From: Candidatus Gastranaerophilales bacterium
Lineage (GTDB): Bacteria > Cyanobacteriota > Vampirovibrionia > Gastranaerophilales > Gastranaerophilaceae
Assembly (NCBI GenBank): GCA_003150395.1
Contig: QAMI01000005.1
Location: 1-32,712, forward strand
Direction: 5' to 3'
DNA length: 32,712 nt
The position numbers and the translations under genes are program-made. Under the pieces are notes generated by a model, which was not told the origin of the DNA, made no database searches, and saw only the letters and a list, made by a program, of their open reading frames with translations. How positions within the stretch are numbered: the first letter of the stretch is position 1; each line of letters opens with the position of its first letter. Positions 1 through 6,729 of the stretch are shown one piece after another.

Positions 1-120
1 AAGACCGATTTTTTCGGATTTAATAATCATAAGTTTCCCGTTATTTTACCTACTACTATATATTATATAATACATTGAGATAAAAAAAATTGCTAGTTTC
101 TTAATAAATTTATACTTTTG

Positions 121-129
121 TGTTAAGAT
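121..129 (+). promoter_or_regulatory. Extended -10 promoter of era, leaderless
   Basis: TGTTAAGAT is an extended -10 element (TGn plus TAAGAT). It ends 7 nt before the ATG at 137, which places the expected transcription start on or next to the start codon. No good -35 hexamer is visible 16-18 bp upstream, which fits an extended -10 promoter. The same nonamer precedes secA, and TGGTAAGAT precedes the zupT-like gene. Confidence 0.6.
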
Positions 130-136
130 TGTAAAC

Positions 137-1027
137 ATGAAAAGCGGATTTGTAACCATAATCGGGCGCCCAAACGTCGGTAAATCAACACTTTTAAACC
201 AGATTCTCGGCCAGAAAATTGTTATAACTACTGACAAAGCCCAAACCACCAGAAAACGAATTAAAGGAATTTATACAACAAAAGAAGGCCAGATTGTTTT
301 TGTTGACACACCGGGCGTGCACAAACCTTTGAACAAACTCGGGGAATTTCTTCTTGATGAGGCGAAAATTTCAATTCCTGACGCGGATTTGATACTGTTT
401 CTTGTTGACGGCTCTGAACCGGCAGGAAAAGGCGACAAATGGATTGCCCAGAACCTTCTTGAAACAGAAGTTCCGGTGATTATCGTGATGAACAAGGTTG
501 ACAAAGTTAAAAAGCCCGAAAAAGTCGAAGAAAATTTGATTTCTTACAAAACGCTCTTTGAAAAAAATCTTCCAATCGTGCGCGTTTCAGCCAAAACCGG
601 AAGAAATATTGACACTTTAATCAGCAATATTTTCAAAAAACTTCCCGAAGGTGGACTTCTCTACCCGGAAGACGTTGTTACCGAAGAAACAATGCGCTCT
701 GTAGCTGAGGAAGTTATCAGAGAAAAAATTCTTCTCAACACGTCGGATGAAATTCCGCATTCTGTAGCTGTCAAAATCGAAAAATATCAGGAAACAGATG
801 AAATTGACAGGATTTATGCAAATATTTTCTGTGAAACCAAAAGCCAGAAAGGAATTTTAATTGGCAAGGGCGGCGCAATGCTTAAGAAAATCGGGACAGA
901 GGCGCGGCTGGAGCTTGAAAAAATCGTTGAAAAAAAAGTTTTTCTCGGGCTTGAGGTGAAAGTTGAAAAGGATTGGCGCAAAAAAGAAAAATCTTTAAAA
1001 AATTTCGGTTACGAGCAGGAAAAGTAG
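137..1027 (+). CDS. era: GTPase Era
   Basis: Era is a GTPase that binds 16S rRNA and assists maturation of the 30S ribosomal subunit. The 296 aa match the usual family length. Seen in the protein: the P-loop GRPNVGKS at residues 10-17, DTPG at 57-60, NKVD at 119-122, a SAK G5 motif near 152, and a C-terminal KH RNA-binding domain with IGKGG near 243. The start at 137 is favoured because GRPNVGKS then sits at the normal distance from the N terminus. There is no Shine-Dalgarno sequence. Instead an extended -10 box TGTTAAGAT at 121-129 ends 7 nt before the ATG, so the mRNA is probably leaderless. The next gene lies 55 bp downstream on the same strand. Confidence 0.97.
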   Translation: MKSGFVTIIGRPNVGKSTLLNQILGQKIVITTDKAQTTRKRIKGIYTTKEGQIVFVDTPGVHKPLNKLGEFLLDEAKISIPDADLILFLVDGSEPAGKGDKWIAQNLLETEVPVIIVMNKVDKVKKPEKVEENLISYKTLFEKNLPIVRVSAKTGRNIDTLISNIFKKLPEGGLLYPEDVVTEETMRSVAEEVIREKILLNTSDEIPHSVAVKIEKYQETDEIDRIYANIFCETKSQKGILIGKGGAMLKKIGTEARLELEKIVEKKVFLGLEVKVEKDWRKKEKSLKNFGYEQEK

Positions 1028-1082
1028 CAAAAAAATTTTTTCAGGTATTTTATCTAAATGTAGATTTATGAAAGGGAAACTT

Positions 1083-1331
1083 ATGTCAATTTATATGCCA
1101 TTCAATCATGTAAACGTTCCAAAAGGTGCGACAGCTCATGTCGGAAAAATCGCCAAACAAAGAGTTAATCAATTACATTTCAACCGTGCAATGGAGAATG
1201 CTCTTGGGCATACAAGCAAGGATTATTTCAACCTTACGCATGCACCAAAATCCGAAAAGGCTCCTGCAAAGCCTCTAATTAGTTTTGCAGAAGGTTTCAA
1301 GAATTTTTTTGAAAGAGGAACAATGTTCTAA
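1083..1331 (+). CDS. Small conserved-looking protein of unknown function
   Basis: I do not recognise this 82-aa protein. It starts MSIYMPFNHVNVPKG and is basic in its first half, with no membrane segment or signal peptide. An in-frame ATG exists at 1068, but AAAGGG at 1071-1076 is correctly spaced for the ATG at 1083, so 1083 is preferred. The stop codon TAA (1329-1331) abuts the stop codon of the convergent XRE gene, with no room for a terminator between them. It could be a downstream partner of era in one transcript, but nothing in the sequence states its role. Confidence 0.65.
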   Translation: MSIYMPFNHVNVPKGATAHVGKIAKQRVNQLHFNRAMENALGHTSKDYFNLTHAPKSEKAPAKPLISFAEGFKNFFERGTMF

Positions 1332-1523
1332 TTATTTACGTTTAACGAATTGAATATCGTAACCGAGAATGTCCGCGATTTGGCGGACTTCTTCGTATTT
1401 GATGGTGTTGTTGCGAAGTTTATTTGACAAATTATTTACAGAAGTTGGGATTTTTTTTGCCAAATCTGTCATGGTTATGTTCTCTTTAGCCAGAATTGAT
1501 TTTATTTCTCCGCGTGCGCTCAT
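1332..1523 (-). CDS. Small XRE-family helix-turn-helix regulator
   Basis: This is a 63-aa protein consisting almost only of a lambda-repressor-like HTH. ITMTDLAKKIPTSVNNLSNKLRN (residues 16 on) has the Q-less 'TDLAKK...NLSNKL' pattern of HTH_3/Cro proteins. The ATG at 1523 is preceded by AAGGAAA as ribosome binding site. It is divergent from the 60-aa gene at 1667. The intergenic region holds overlapping promoters and a 13-bp inverted repeat, so it probably represses itself and the divergent gene. The closest alternative is a phage-type Cro-like repressor. The class is clear; the target set is inference. Confidence 0.85.
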   Translation of the reverse strand: MSARGEIKSILAKENITMTDLAKKIPTSVNNLSNKLRNNTIKYEEVRQIADILGYDIQFVKRK

Positions 1524-1541
1524 AATATTTCCTTAAGTAAC

Positions 1542-1595
1542 GATTACATTAATTATTTTATTATTTCGTTTAATTATTGACAAATTAATGTAATC
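1542..1595. promoter_or_regulatory. Operator: 13-bp inverted repeat between divergent genes
   Basis: GATTACATTAATT (1542-1554) and its exact reverse complement AATTAATGTAATC (1583-1595) lie 28 bp apart. Each arm contains the smaller dyad ATTAnnnTAAT. The left arm lies at the predicted transcription start of the XRE gene and the right arm inside the spacer of the divergent promoter. That is the expected arrangement for a repressor acting on both promoters. Confidence 0.6.
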
Positions 1596-1605
1596 ATAGT
1601 ATTTT
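1555..1605. promoter_or_regulatory. Divergent promoters sharing one -35 region
   Basis: On the plus strand TTGACA (1577-1582), a 17-bp spacer and TATTTT (1600-1605) point to the 60-aa gene. On the minus strand TTGTCA (complement of 1578-1583), a 17-bp spacer and TAAAAT (complement of 1555-1560) point to the XRE gene. The two -35 hexamers overlap by 5 bp, so the two polymerases cannot bind together. Confidence 0.6.
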
Positions 1606-1666
1606 TCTACATGAAATAATTAAATTTTGAATTGTTTAGTGTAGATTTAATTAAGAAAGGTAAACT

Positions 1667-1849
1667 ATGTCCATACTTTTAAAACACATCAAAGATAAAA
1701 TGAACAGGGTTTTTGCCCTGTATGTGTGCATGCTTTGCACTGTTAAAAATTGCAAAAATTCTAAAAAAGGTAAAAAATTCGCCAAACCGCTTGCAAATGT
1801 CATTGCTAATGAGCTTGATGAACTTTCTATGTATTTTGAACATTTTTAG
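1667..1849 (+). CDS. Small basic cysteine-containing protein, unknown
   Basis: The 60-aa product begins MSILLKHIKDKMNRVF and contains CMLCTVKNC (residues 21-29) followed by a lysine-rich stretch. AGAAAGG at 1655-1661 gives a good ribosome binding site. No family is recognised. The three cysteines could bind metal, but the spacing fits no pattern I know. It is divergently transcribed from an XRE gene with a shared operator, so it is probably the gene that regulator controls. It ends 10 bp before the convergent response regulator gene. Confidence 0.6.
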   Translation: MSILLKHIKDKMNRVFALYVCMLCTVKNCKNSKKGKKFAKPLANVIANELDELSMYFEHF

Positions 1850-1859
1850 TATTACGACT

Positions 1860-2558
1860 CTAAACGCTTAACTTATACCCGCCGCCGTAAATCGTTTCTA
1901 TATATTTTTTTCCGTCCGAAATTTTGTCGAGTTTTGAGCGCAAATGCCTGATATGAACGCGTATTGTCTCAACATCGTCGTCAGGCGCGTAGCCCCAAAT
2001 CTCTTTCAAAAGTTTTTGTGACGAAACCATATTCCCGTGGTTTTGAAACAGCAAATTGAAAATATCAAACTCAATCGGAGTTAATTTTGCGGTTTTTTCA
2101 TTGATTTTTACGCTGTAAACCTCCGGCAAAAGTGTAATCTCGCCAAGCGAGAGAAGTTCTCTTGTTGCGGCGCTTTCCGGAATTTGGTTTGAACGTTTCA
2201 AAAGCGCACGCACACGAACCTGCAATTCTTCCATTTCAAAAGGCTTCACCAGATAATCGTCAATTCCGATATTAAAGCCTTTTACTTTGTCATTAAGCTC
2301 CGAAAGCGCCGTAAGCATTAAGATTGGCGTGTTTTGTGTTTCCTCGTTTTTTCTTATGCGCTGTGCCACAGTGAAACCGTCAACCTCCGGCATCATAACA
2401 TCTAAAATTACCAGCGAAGGTTTTTCCTGCTTGCAGAGTGCAAAGCCTTTAATTCCGTCAAACGCCTGCACAACTTTGTAGCCGCAAAGCTCCAAATTTA
2501 CTTTTATAAGTTCGTTTATTGCAATATCGTCGTCCACGACCAGGATTTTAGTATTCAT
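1860..2558 (-). CDS. OmpR/PhoB-family response regulator (orphan)
   Basis: This is a 232-aa two-domain DNA-binding response regulator. The receiver domain (about 1-120) has the acidic pocket VVDDD at 7-11, phosphoacceptor Asp53 in ILDVMMP, Thr83 in MLTA and Lys105 in LVKPF. The winged-helix output domain (about 135-232) has LTPIEFDIFNLL, the recognition helix ETIRVHIRHLRSKL and the C-terminal wing YGGGYKL. Length is typical. No histidine kinase is next to it, so its partner is elsewhere. A TATAAT box ends 6 nt before the ATG, so the gene appears leaderless. A 12-bp palindrome covers the -35 position. A subgroup name (PhoB, RpaB) cannot be settled by eye. Confidence 0.95.
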   Translation of the reverse strand: MNTKILVVDDDIAINELIKVNLELCGYKVVQAFDGIKGFALCKQEKPSLVILDVMMPEVDGFTVAQRIRKNEETQNTPILMLTALSELNDKVKGFNIGIDDYLVKPFEMEELQVRVRALLKRSNQIPESAATRELLSLGEITLLPEVYSVKINEKTAKLTPIEFDIFNLLFQNHGNMVSSQKLLKEIWGYAPDDDVETIRVHIRHLRSKLDKISDGKKYIETIYGGGYKLSV

Positions 2559-2564
2559 AAATTC

Positions 2565-2598
2565 ATTATATGCAAAAAATGTAAAATTACACGTGTAA
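2565..2598 (-). promoter_or_regulatory. Leaderless promoter and palindrome before the response regulator gene
   Basis: On the minus strand TGCATATAATG gives a TATAAT -10 (complement of 2565-2570) separated by 6 nt from the ATG at 2558. The perfect palindrome TTACACGTGTAA (2587-2598) covers the place where a -35 box would be. That fits a regulator site; autoregulation is a guess. Confidence 0.5.
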
Positions 2599-2736
2599 CA
2601 ATTCTTAACGAAAGATTACCCGGAAAGATTATTGCCAATAGCGCGTTTAGAGGCTTAATTTTTTGAAGAAATGTAAAAAAATAAATTTAAAGTGTAAAAA
2701 ATACAAATTTTTTATTTTTTGTAGTAATATGTTGAT

Positions 2737-2761
2737 TGCAAATTAATTTTGGTAGTTTGCA
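2737..2761 (+). promoter_or_regulatory. Possible leader hairpin upstream of speD
   Basis: TGCAAA (2737-2742) and TTTGCA (2756-2761) form a 6-bp stem with a 13-nt loop, about 30 nt before the ribosome binding site. It matches no known riboswitch I can name. The rest of 2600-2790 is AT-rich spacer. Confidence 0.25.
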
Positions 2762-2804
2762 CGCAAGTTAGTAAGTATACATTTATACAAAGGAGGCACA
2801 TGAA

Positions 2805-3257
2805 TTGGCAATAACATCACCTTTCACAGCGTTTAAGAACGGTAAAAAAGAAATCCACTTAGGACAACACGTTTTAGCAGAATTTTTCGAATGTGACCCA
2901 AACACATTGAACAGTTTAGATAAAGTAGAAAAGTACATGGTGGATGCCGCCCTTGAATGTGGTGCTACTATTGTCCAAAAATGTTTCCACATGTTTAACC
3001 CCTACGGCGTTTCAGGAGTTGTAATTATTTCTGAAAGCCATCTTGCAATTCACACCTGGCCGGAACTCGGTTATGCAGCAGTTGATTTGTTCACTTGCGG
3101 CGACAAGTGTGACCCGAAAGTTTCTTACGAATTTTTGAAAAAGAAATTCAACTCTAAAAAAGCAACTTTTACAGAACTCAAACGCGGTATCATAGATGAA
3201 GAAACTATGAAAGTTGCAGAAAAACCTTTCGAAATTATGGAACAAATGGTTAATTAG
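2805..3257 (+). CDS. speD: S-adenosylmethionine decarboxylase proenzyme
   Basis: The enzyme decarboxylates S-adenosylmethionine to give the aminopropyl donor for spermidine synthesis. It is a self-cleaving pyruvoyl enzyme. The 150-aa protein fits the short bacterial class. SESHLAIHTWPE carries the cleavage site Glu77-Ser78, where Ser78 becomes the pyruvoyl group, and catalytic His83. FTCGD carries Cys98. The start is TTG at 2805. The ATG at 2800 is in another frame and stops after four codons, while GGAGG (2792-2796) sits 8 nt before the TTG. No spermidine synthase is adjacent. A terminator follows at 3283. The product is clear; the TTG start is well supported by frame and spacing. Confidence 0.93.
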   Translation: MAITSPFTAFKNGKKEIHLGQHVLAEFFECDPNTLNSLDKVEKYMVDAALECGATIVQKCFHMFNPYGVSGVVIISESHLAIHTWPELGYAAVDLFTCGDKCDPKVSYEFLKKKFNSKKATFTELKRGIIDEETMKVAEKPFEIMEQMVN

Positions 3258-3282
3258 TAAAAATCAAATTCATTTAAATTTT

Positions 3283-3311
3283 AAAGCTCCGAGATTAAAC
3301 GGAGCTTTTTT
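3283..3311 (+). terminator. Rho-independent terminator after speD
   Basis: AAAGCTCCG (3283-3291) pairs with CGGAGCTTT (3300-3308) around an 8-nt loop, and the T run continues to 3311. Confidence 0.85.
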
Positions 3312-3420
3312 AATTTATGTAAAAAATTTGACTTTTTCTGTTAAAAAGCGCTTATTTTTATTTTATTATTATCTTAATCCGATATGTATATGGGAAAATC
3401 CACAATAACTGGGGGTACAG

Positions 3421-3903
3421 ATGATTGAAGAAATTTTAGATAAAAAATCCAATTTTGATTTAACTTCAAAAAGTGCTTTTTCAAAAGAAGACGATTCTTT
3501 CACCTCGCGTTCTTATGCAGCGCTTCTTGCGAAAAACGCAATCCCGTATTCTCATAGAAAAATCGCGGATAATTATACGATTATTAAGCGTATTTTTAAA
3601 TTTCAAGCTGTTATGAGCCGTATTTCTAATACTGAAAGGGCGCTCCTTGCAAAATATGATTTTAATGTTCTTGAATATACAACTGTAAAACAAATGTATG
3701 AAGAGCTTGCGCTTTTGCAGAAATGGTCTTCTTCTCAGGATTTGAAACTAAAAGCCGACGCAGACCAGATTTTGGAAATCCGCTCAAAAGAATTAAAATT
3801 CATTGACGCCAATCGTTATGCAAATATCTCAAATGAGATTTATAAAGGTTATGTTGCGCTTGAGCATTATTTTGAAGAAATCAGTAAATACAAAGAAATT
3901 TAA
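3421..3903 (+). CDS. Hypothetical soluble helical protein
   Basis: This 160-aa protein is not recognised. It has no signal peptide or membrane segment. The sequence is rich in Lys, Glu, Ala and Leu and looks mainly helical, with a possible coiled segment around residues 85-130. The start follows GGGGGT at 3411-3416, a G-rich ribosome binding site, with an ATG at 3421. It stands alone between two terminators, so it is probably a single-gene transcript. TTGACT near 3330 could be its -35 box but the pair is weak. No function is proposed. Confidence 0.75.
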   Translation: MIEEILDKKSNFDLTSKSAFSKEDDSFTSRSYAALLAKNAIPYSHRKIADNYTIIKRIFKFQAVMSRISNTERALLAKYDFNVLEYTTVKQMYEELALLQKWSSSQDLKLKADADQILEIRSKELKFIDANRYANISNEIYKGYVALEHYFEEISKYKEI

Positions 3904-3931
3904 AAAAGCGGTTTTAAGGACCGCCTTTTTT
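3902..3931 (+). terminator. Terminator after the 160-aa gene
   Basis: AAAAAAGCGGT and ACCGCCTTTTTT form a stem with one bulged base, beginning at the stop codon. Confidence 0.75.
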
Positions 3932-3990
3932 AATTGTTAATCGTTGCTTTGATAATTTAAGATTTTGAGCAGTTTTAGCAATTTCTTCAT

Positions 3991-4020
3991 AAAAAAGTCC
4001 CTTTTATAAGGGACTTTTTT
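3991..4020 (-). terminator. Bidirectional terminator serving rpsP
   Basis: AAAAAAGTCCC (3991-4001) pairs with GGGACTTTTTT (4010-4020) around an 8-nt loop. The A and T tracts make it work on both strands: for rpsP on the minus strand, and as a backup for the plus-strand gene before it. Confidence 0.85.
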
Positions 4021-4041
4021 ATCTTTATTTTAAAACTGTAA

Positions 4042-4413
4042 CTAAGCTTGTGCTGCTTCTTCTGCAGGAGCTTCTGCCGCAGCGGCTTCGGCTTCAGCCT
4101 TTGCTTTAGCTTCTGCTTCGGCTTTAGCCTGAGCTTTTTTAGAAAGTTTAACGGTTTCTTTTTTAACGTAATTCAATGTGCCGTCTTCGTTGCAGTTTTT
4201 AATTAAGTAAGCTACGGTTTCAGTCGGCTGTGCGCCTTTTTTAACCCAGTCAAGAGCTGCTGCTTTATCTAATTTCATAACTTTAGTTTTCGGGTTGTAG
4301 TGTCCGAGTTCCTGAACTGGTCTGCCTTCGCGTTTTGTAGTTGAGTTGATTACGATAATTCTGTATGAAGGGTTTTTCTTTGCACCCAATCTTTTTAATC
4401 TGATTTTTAACAT
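4042..4413 (-). CDS. rpsP: 30S ribosomal protein S16
   Basis: S16 is an early-assembly small-subunit protein. The core MLKIRLKRLGAKKNPSYRI, then GRPVQELGHYNP, is diagnostic. The ATG at 4413 is chosen because it gives the canonical N terminus and follows AAGAAGGAAAA. The frame is also open for 41 codons upstream, but these are not S16-like. The 123-aa protein carries a C-terminal extension of about 40 residues made of Lys-Ala-Glu repeats, a low-complexity tail longer than the roughly 80-90 aa core. It is alone here, whereas many bacteria place rpsP with rimM and trmD. Confidence 0.97.
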   Translation of the reverse strand: MLKIRLKRLGAKKNPSYRIIVINSTTKREGRPVQELGHYNPKTKVMKLDKAAALDWVKKGAQPTETVAYLIKNCNEDGTLNYVKKETVKLSKKAQAKAEAEAKAKAEAEAAAAEAPAEEAAQA

Positions 4414-4525
4414 TTTGTTTTTCCTTCTTAATTTTTTGACGTATAATCGGAGTTTCAAATACTGCAGCCGCGCCGTATTTTCAAATCCTTGAACTAGGCT
4501 AAGAGGAATTGCCCGTTCCGATTTA

Positions 4526-4555
4526 ATTATAACCATAAAGTTAATGTATAATCAA
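4526..4555 (-). promoter_or_regulatory. Promoter of rpsP with a long leader
   Basis: On the minus strand TTGATT (complement of 4550-4555), 18 bp, then TATAAT (complement of 4526-4531). Transcription from about 4519 would leave a leader of roughly 105 nt before rpsP, including a small hairpin GGAA...TTCC near 4503-4519. A regulatory role of the leader is possible but not shown. Confidence 0.55.
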
Positions 4556-4572
4556 GGGTTTGGTTAACAAAA

Positions 4573-4780
4573 TTACATAAAGATTGTTATAAGTATTTAA
4601 AATCAGCCGGCACGCTTCCGTTCACTAATAATTTGCAAGGCTAGGCATTAAGGTGGGTAAACTCGCTACGCTCAAACAATACCCACCTTTGAAGTTGCCT
4701 TCGCCTGCAATTATTGTTCACTCCGCTATCGCGGCAATATAAAAAAATAAAATTTTATGGTTATAACAATCTTTCTGTAA
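4573..4780. mobile_element. MITE-like element with 20-bp terminal inverted repeats
   Basis: TTACATAAAGATTGTTATAA at 4573-4592 is inverted at 4761-4780 with one mismatch. The 208-bp unit has no ORF. Inside are a perfect 10-bp stem AAGGTGGGTA/TACCCACCTT near 4650-4689 and a second partly paired block (TTCACTAATAAT near 4621, ATTATTGTTCAC near 4711). AAAA flanks both ends and may be a 4-bp target duplication, though the tract is too simple to be sure. It separates the rpsP and fliI promoters. It resembles a miniature inverted-repeat transposable element; a plain structured spacer is the alternative. Confidence 0.5.
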
Positions 4781-4784
4781 AAAA

Positions 4785-4813
4785 TTGTTTTTTTGTCCAC
4801 TTTTCATTATAAT
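4785..4813 (+). promoter_or_regulatory. Leaderless promoter of the FliI-type ATPase gene
   Basis: TTGTTT (4785-4790), a 17-bp spacer, then TATAAT (4808-4813). The ATG at 4820 is 6 nt after the -10 box, so the transcript should begin at the start codon. There is no ribosome binding site. The -35 lies only 5 bp from the end of the inverted-repeat element. Confidence 0.7.
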
Positions 4814-4819
4814 TTTGTT

Positions 4820-6166
4820 ATGCAAAACTTGGATGACAGCAGACTGATTGATTTGAAAAACAGGGTTAAGCAGAAACTCTCGGAAACAACGCTTTTTAAG
4901 TTTAAAGGTACGGTTTCAAAGCTTTTGGGGCTTACGGTTGAGGTCAAACTTCCCGGACTTAAAATTGGCGATTTGTGTTATATAGAAACTGATTCGGGGG
5001 AAAAGAAACCTGCGGAGGTTGTTGCATTCAAGGGGGAAGCTGCACAGTTGCTGTTACTTTTGGACGGAAACGGTATCGGACAGGGCAGTTTGGTGACTTC
5101 AATGGGGAAACCGATTATTATTCCTGTCGGGGATTTTCTTTTGGGGCGTTTGATTAACCCTATGGGAGAGCCGATTGACGGAAAACCTCTTGATACGACA
5201 GGAGCAACCTGGCGTCCGATTGAGGGGCCGCCGCCCGGACCTTTTGAAAGGCCTATTATTACAGAAATTTTTTCAACAGGAGTCAGAGCGATTGACAGTT
5301 GTATGACAATGGGGTGCGGGCAGCGTTTAGGATTATTTGCAGGTTCCGGGGTTGGCAAAAGTACGCTTTTGGGTATGATTGCACGAAATTCCGACGCGGA
5401 TGTGAACGTTGTTGCACTAATCGGCGAACGCGGAAGAGAAGTTAAAGAGTTTGTCGAAGACGCTTTGGGCGAAGAAGGTATGAAAAAATCAGTTCTGGTT
5501 TGTTCAACAGGTGACCAGCCGCCTTTGATACGTCAAAAAGCACTTCAGGCAGCAACTGCTGTTTGTGAATATTTTAGAGATCAAGGCAAAAAAGTTTTCT
5601 TAATGACAGATACTGTTACGCGTTGCGCAATGGCAGGCCGTGAAGTAGGTTTGTCAATCGGCGAGCCGCCGACAATGAAAGGTTATCCGCCGTCAATTTT
5701 TTCCTGGCTTCAAAAGGTATTGGAACGCGCCGGAAACAGCCCGAAAGGGTCAATCACAGCACTTTATACAGTTTTGATGGAGGGTGATGACATTTCAGAC
5801 CCGATTGTTGATATTGTGCGCGGTATTGTTGACGGTCACATATTTTTGTCTAGAAAAGTTGCGGAGATGAACCATTATCCTGCAATTGATGTTTTGGGAA
5901 GTATTTCAAGGCTTATGTCGTCGATTGCGACCCCTGAACATAAGGCAGCGGCCGGAAAAATGCGTGCTATAATGGCTCTTTATCGTGAAAACAAGGATTT
6001 GATTGATGTTGGGATGTATCAGCCGGGCTCAAATCCAAAACTGGATATTGCAATTGAGATGATGCCGAAAATTAATGCATTTTTACAGCAGAGAACCTCC
6101 GATATTGTAAGCATGGACACAACAATAGGAACACTTGTTGATATGATGAGAGATGTAGAGATTTAG
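4820..6166 (+). CDS. fliI: FliI/SctN-type secretion ATPase
   Basis: This is the cytoplasmic ATPase that drives export through the flagellar or a related type III secretion apparatus. The 448-aa length is typical. Seen: Walker A GSGVGKST at 175-182, the downstream GERGREV motif, CSTGDQPPLIRQKA, the Walker B region KKVFLMTDTVTRCA, and GEPPTMKGYPPSIFSWLQKVLERAG, which distinguishes FliI/SctN proteins from F1 ATP synthase beta. The ATG at 4820 is preferred to the upstream TTG at 4793 because the promoter -10 lies between them. No other flagellar or injectisome gene is visible in the window, so flagellar versus injectisome use cannot be decided. The stop codon interlocks with that of the convergent gene. 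Confidence 0.9.
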   Translation: MQNLDDSRLIDLKNRVKQKLSETTLFKFKGTVSKLLGLTVEVKLPGLKIGDLCYIETDSGEKKPAEVVAFKGEAAQLLLLLDGNGIGQGSLVTSMGKPIIIPVGDFLLGRLINPMGEPIDGKPLDTTGATWRPIEGPPPGPFERPIITEIFSTGVRAIDSCMTMGCGQRLGLFAGSGVGKSTLLGMIARNSDADVNVVALIGERGREVKEFVEDALGEEGMKKSVLVCSTGDQPPLIRQKALQAATAVCEYFRDQGKKVFLMTDTVTRCAMAGREVGLSIGEPPTMKGYPPSIFSWLQKVLERAGNSPKGSITALYTVLMEGDDISDPIVDIVRGIVDGHIFLSRKVAEMNHYPAIDVLGSISRLMSSIATPEHKAAAGKMRAIMALYRENKDLIDVGMYQPGSNPKLDIAIEMMPKINAFLQQRTSDIVSMDTTIGTLVDMMRDVEI

Positions 6167-6408
6167 GGCGTAAGGTTTAGGTTATTTAAGGAAGCTTTAA
6201 GTTTTCTTGCGACAATATTTGCAGCAATGGTTTTGTCATAGAGGGTTTGACTTATTGAGTTAATGTCTTGCGGAGTAATTTCATAGTCTACGGCGGCGAA
6301 AGTTTTATTTGATAGAAGTTTGATGTGTGATAGTAAATCCTGGAGTTTGTAATCAAGTTCAGCAATCAAATCTTCATAATGCCCGAACGGCGCGTCTTTT
6401 TCGTCCAT
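6163..6408 (-). CDS. Small acidic helical protein, unknown
   Basis: This 81-aa protein starts MDEKDAPFGHYEDLIAELDYKLQDLLSHIKLL. It looks fully helical, with a heptad-like Leu pattern in the first half. GAGGAT just upstream of the ATG at 6408 serves as ribosome binding site. Its TAA stop overlaps the TAG stop of the convergent ATPase gene within the shared bases TTAG (6163-6166). No family is recognised. A link to the secretion ATPase would rest only on proximity. Confidence 0.65.
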   Translation of the reverse strand: MDEKDAPFGHYEDLIAELDYKLQDLLSHIKLLSNKTFAAVDYEITPQDINSISQTLYDKTIAANIVARKLKASLNNLNLTP

Positions 6409-6508
6409 TAAATATCCTCACAATTATTAATAAATGTTTCAATAATCAAAGTCTACAACGTTTTTATCAAATTGTCAAATGATAAAAGCCAATTGGAATA
6501 TACATGCA

Positions 6509-6514
6509 TATAAT
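6509..6514 (+). promoter_or_regulatory. -10 box of tandem XRE pair, leaderless
   Basis: TATAAT ends 6 nt before the ATG at 6521, within TGCATATAATG. The same 11-mer appears at the leaderless response regulator promoter. No clear -35 is seen. Confidence 0.55.
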
Positions 6515-6520
6515 GTTGGC

Positions 6521-6724
6521 ATGATAATTGTTAATTTGTTTAAAGTTAAGTGGAATAAAAGATATACAGGTAAAGAACTGGCTAAATTTTCAGGATTAAG
6601 CACAACAACTATAACAAAATTATTAAAAGGTGAACATGTTGATATGAAGCTTAGCACATTGGAAAAGATTGCAAAATTTTTGGACTGTAGTGTTATAGAC
6701 TTACTTGAAGATGTTCCGGATTAA
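6521..6724 (+). CDS. Small XRE/HTH_26-type regulator, copy 1 of a tandem pair
   Basis: This is a 67-aa single-domain HTH protein. KELAKFSGLSTTTITKLLKGEHVD is the helix-turn-helix, followed by STLEKIAKFLDCSVIDLLEDVPD. The start at 6521 is chosen over the in-frame ATG at 6479 because it gives exactly the length and N terminus of the next gene (67 aa each) and because a TATAAT box ends 6 nt before it. It lies 5 bp upstream of its paralogue, so both form an operon. It probably binds DNA as a dimer. Its target is not shown; the peptide/antisense modules directly downstream are candidates. Confidence 0.88.
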   Translation: MIIVNLFKVKWNKRYTGKELAKFSGLSTTTITKLLKGEHVDMKLSTLEKIAKFLDCSVIDLLEDVPD

Positions 6725-6729
6725 AACAT

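Noticed and set aside
46..249. Minus-strand 67-codon frame at the window start
   Set aside because: Overlaps the era start and promoter; a shadow of era. The first 120 bp hold only AT-rich spacer and a weak CCGA/TCGG stem.
4414..4536. N-terminal extension of ribosomal protein S16
   Set aside because: The 41 upstream codons are not S16-like. The internal ATG at 4413 has a good ribosome binding site and gives the canonical N terminus, and the rpsP promoter places the upstream part in the leader.
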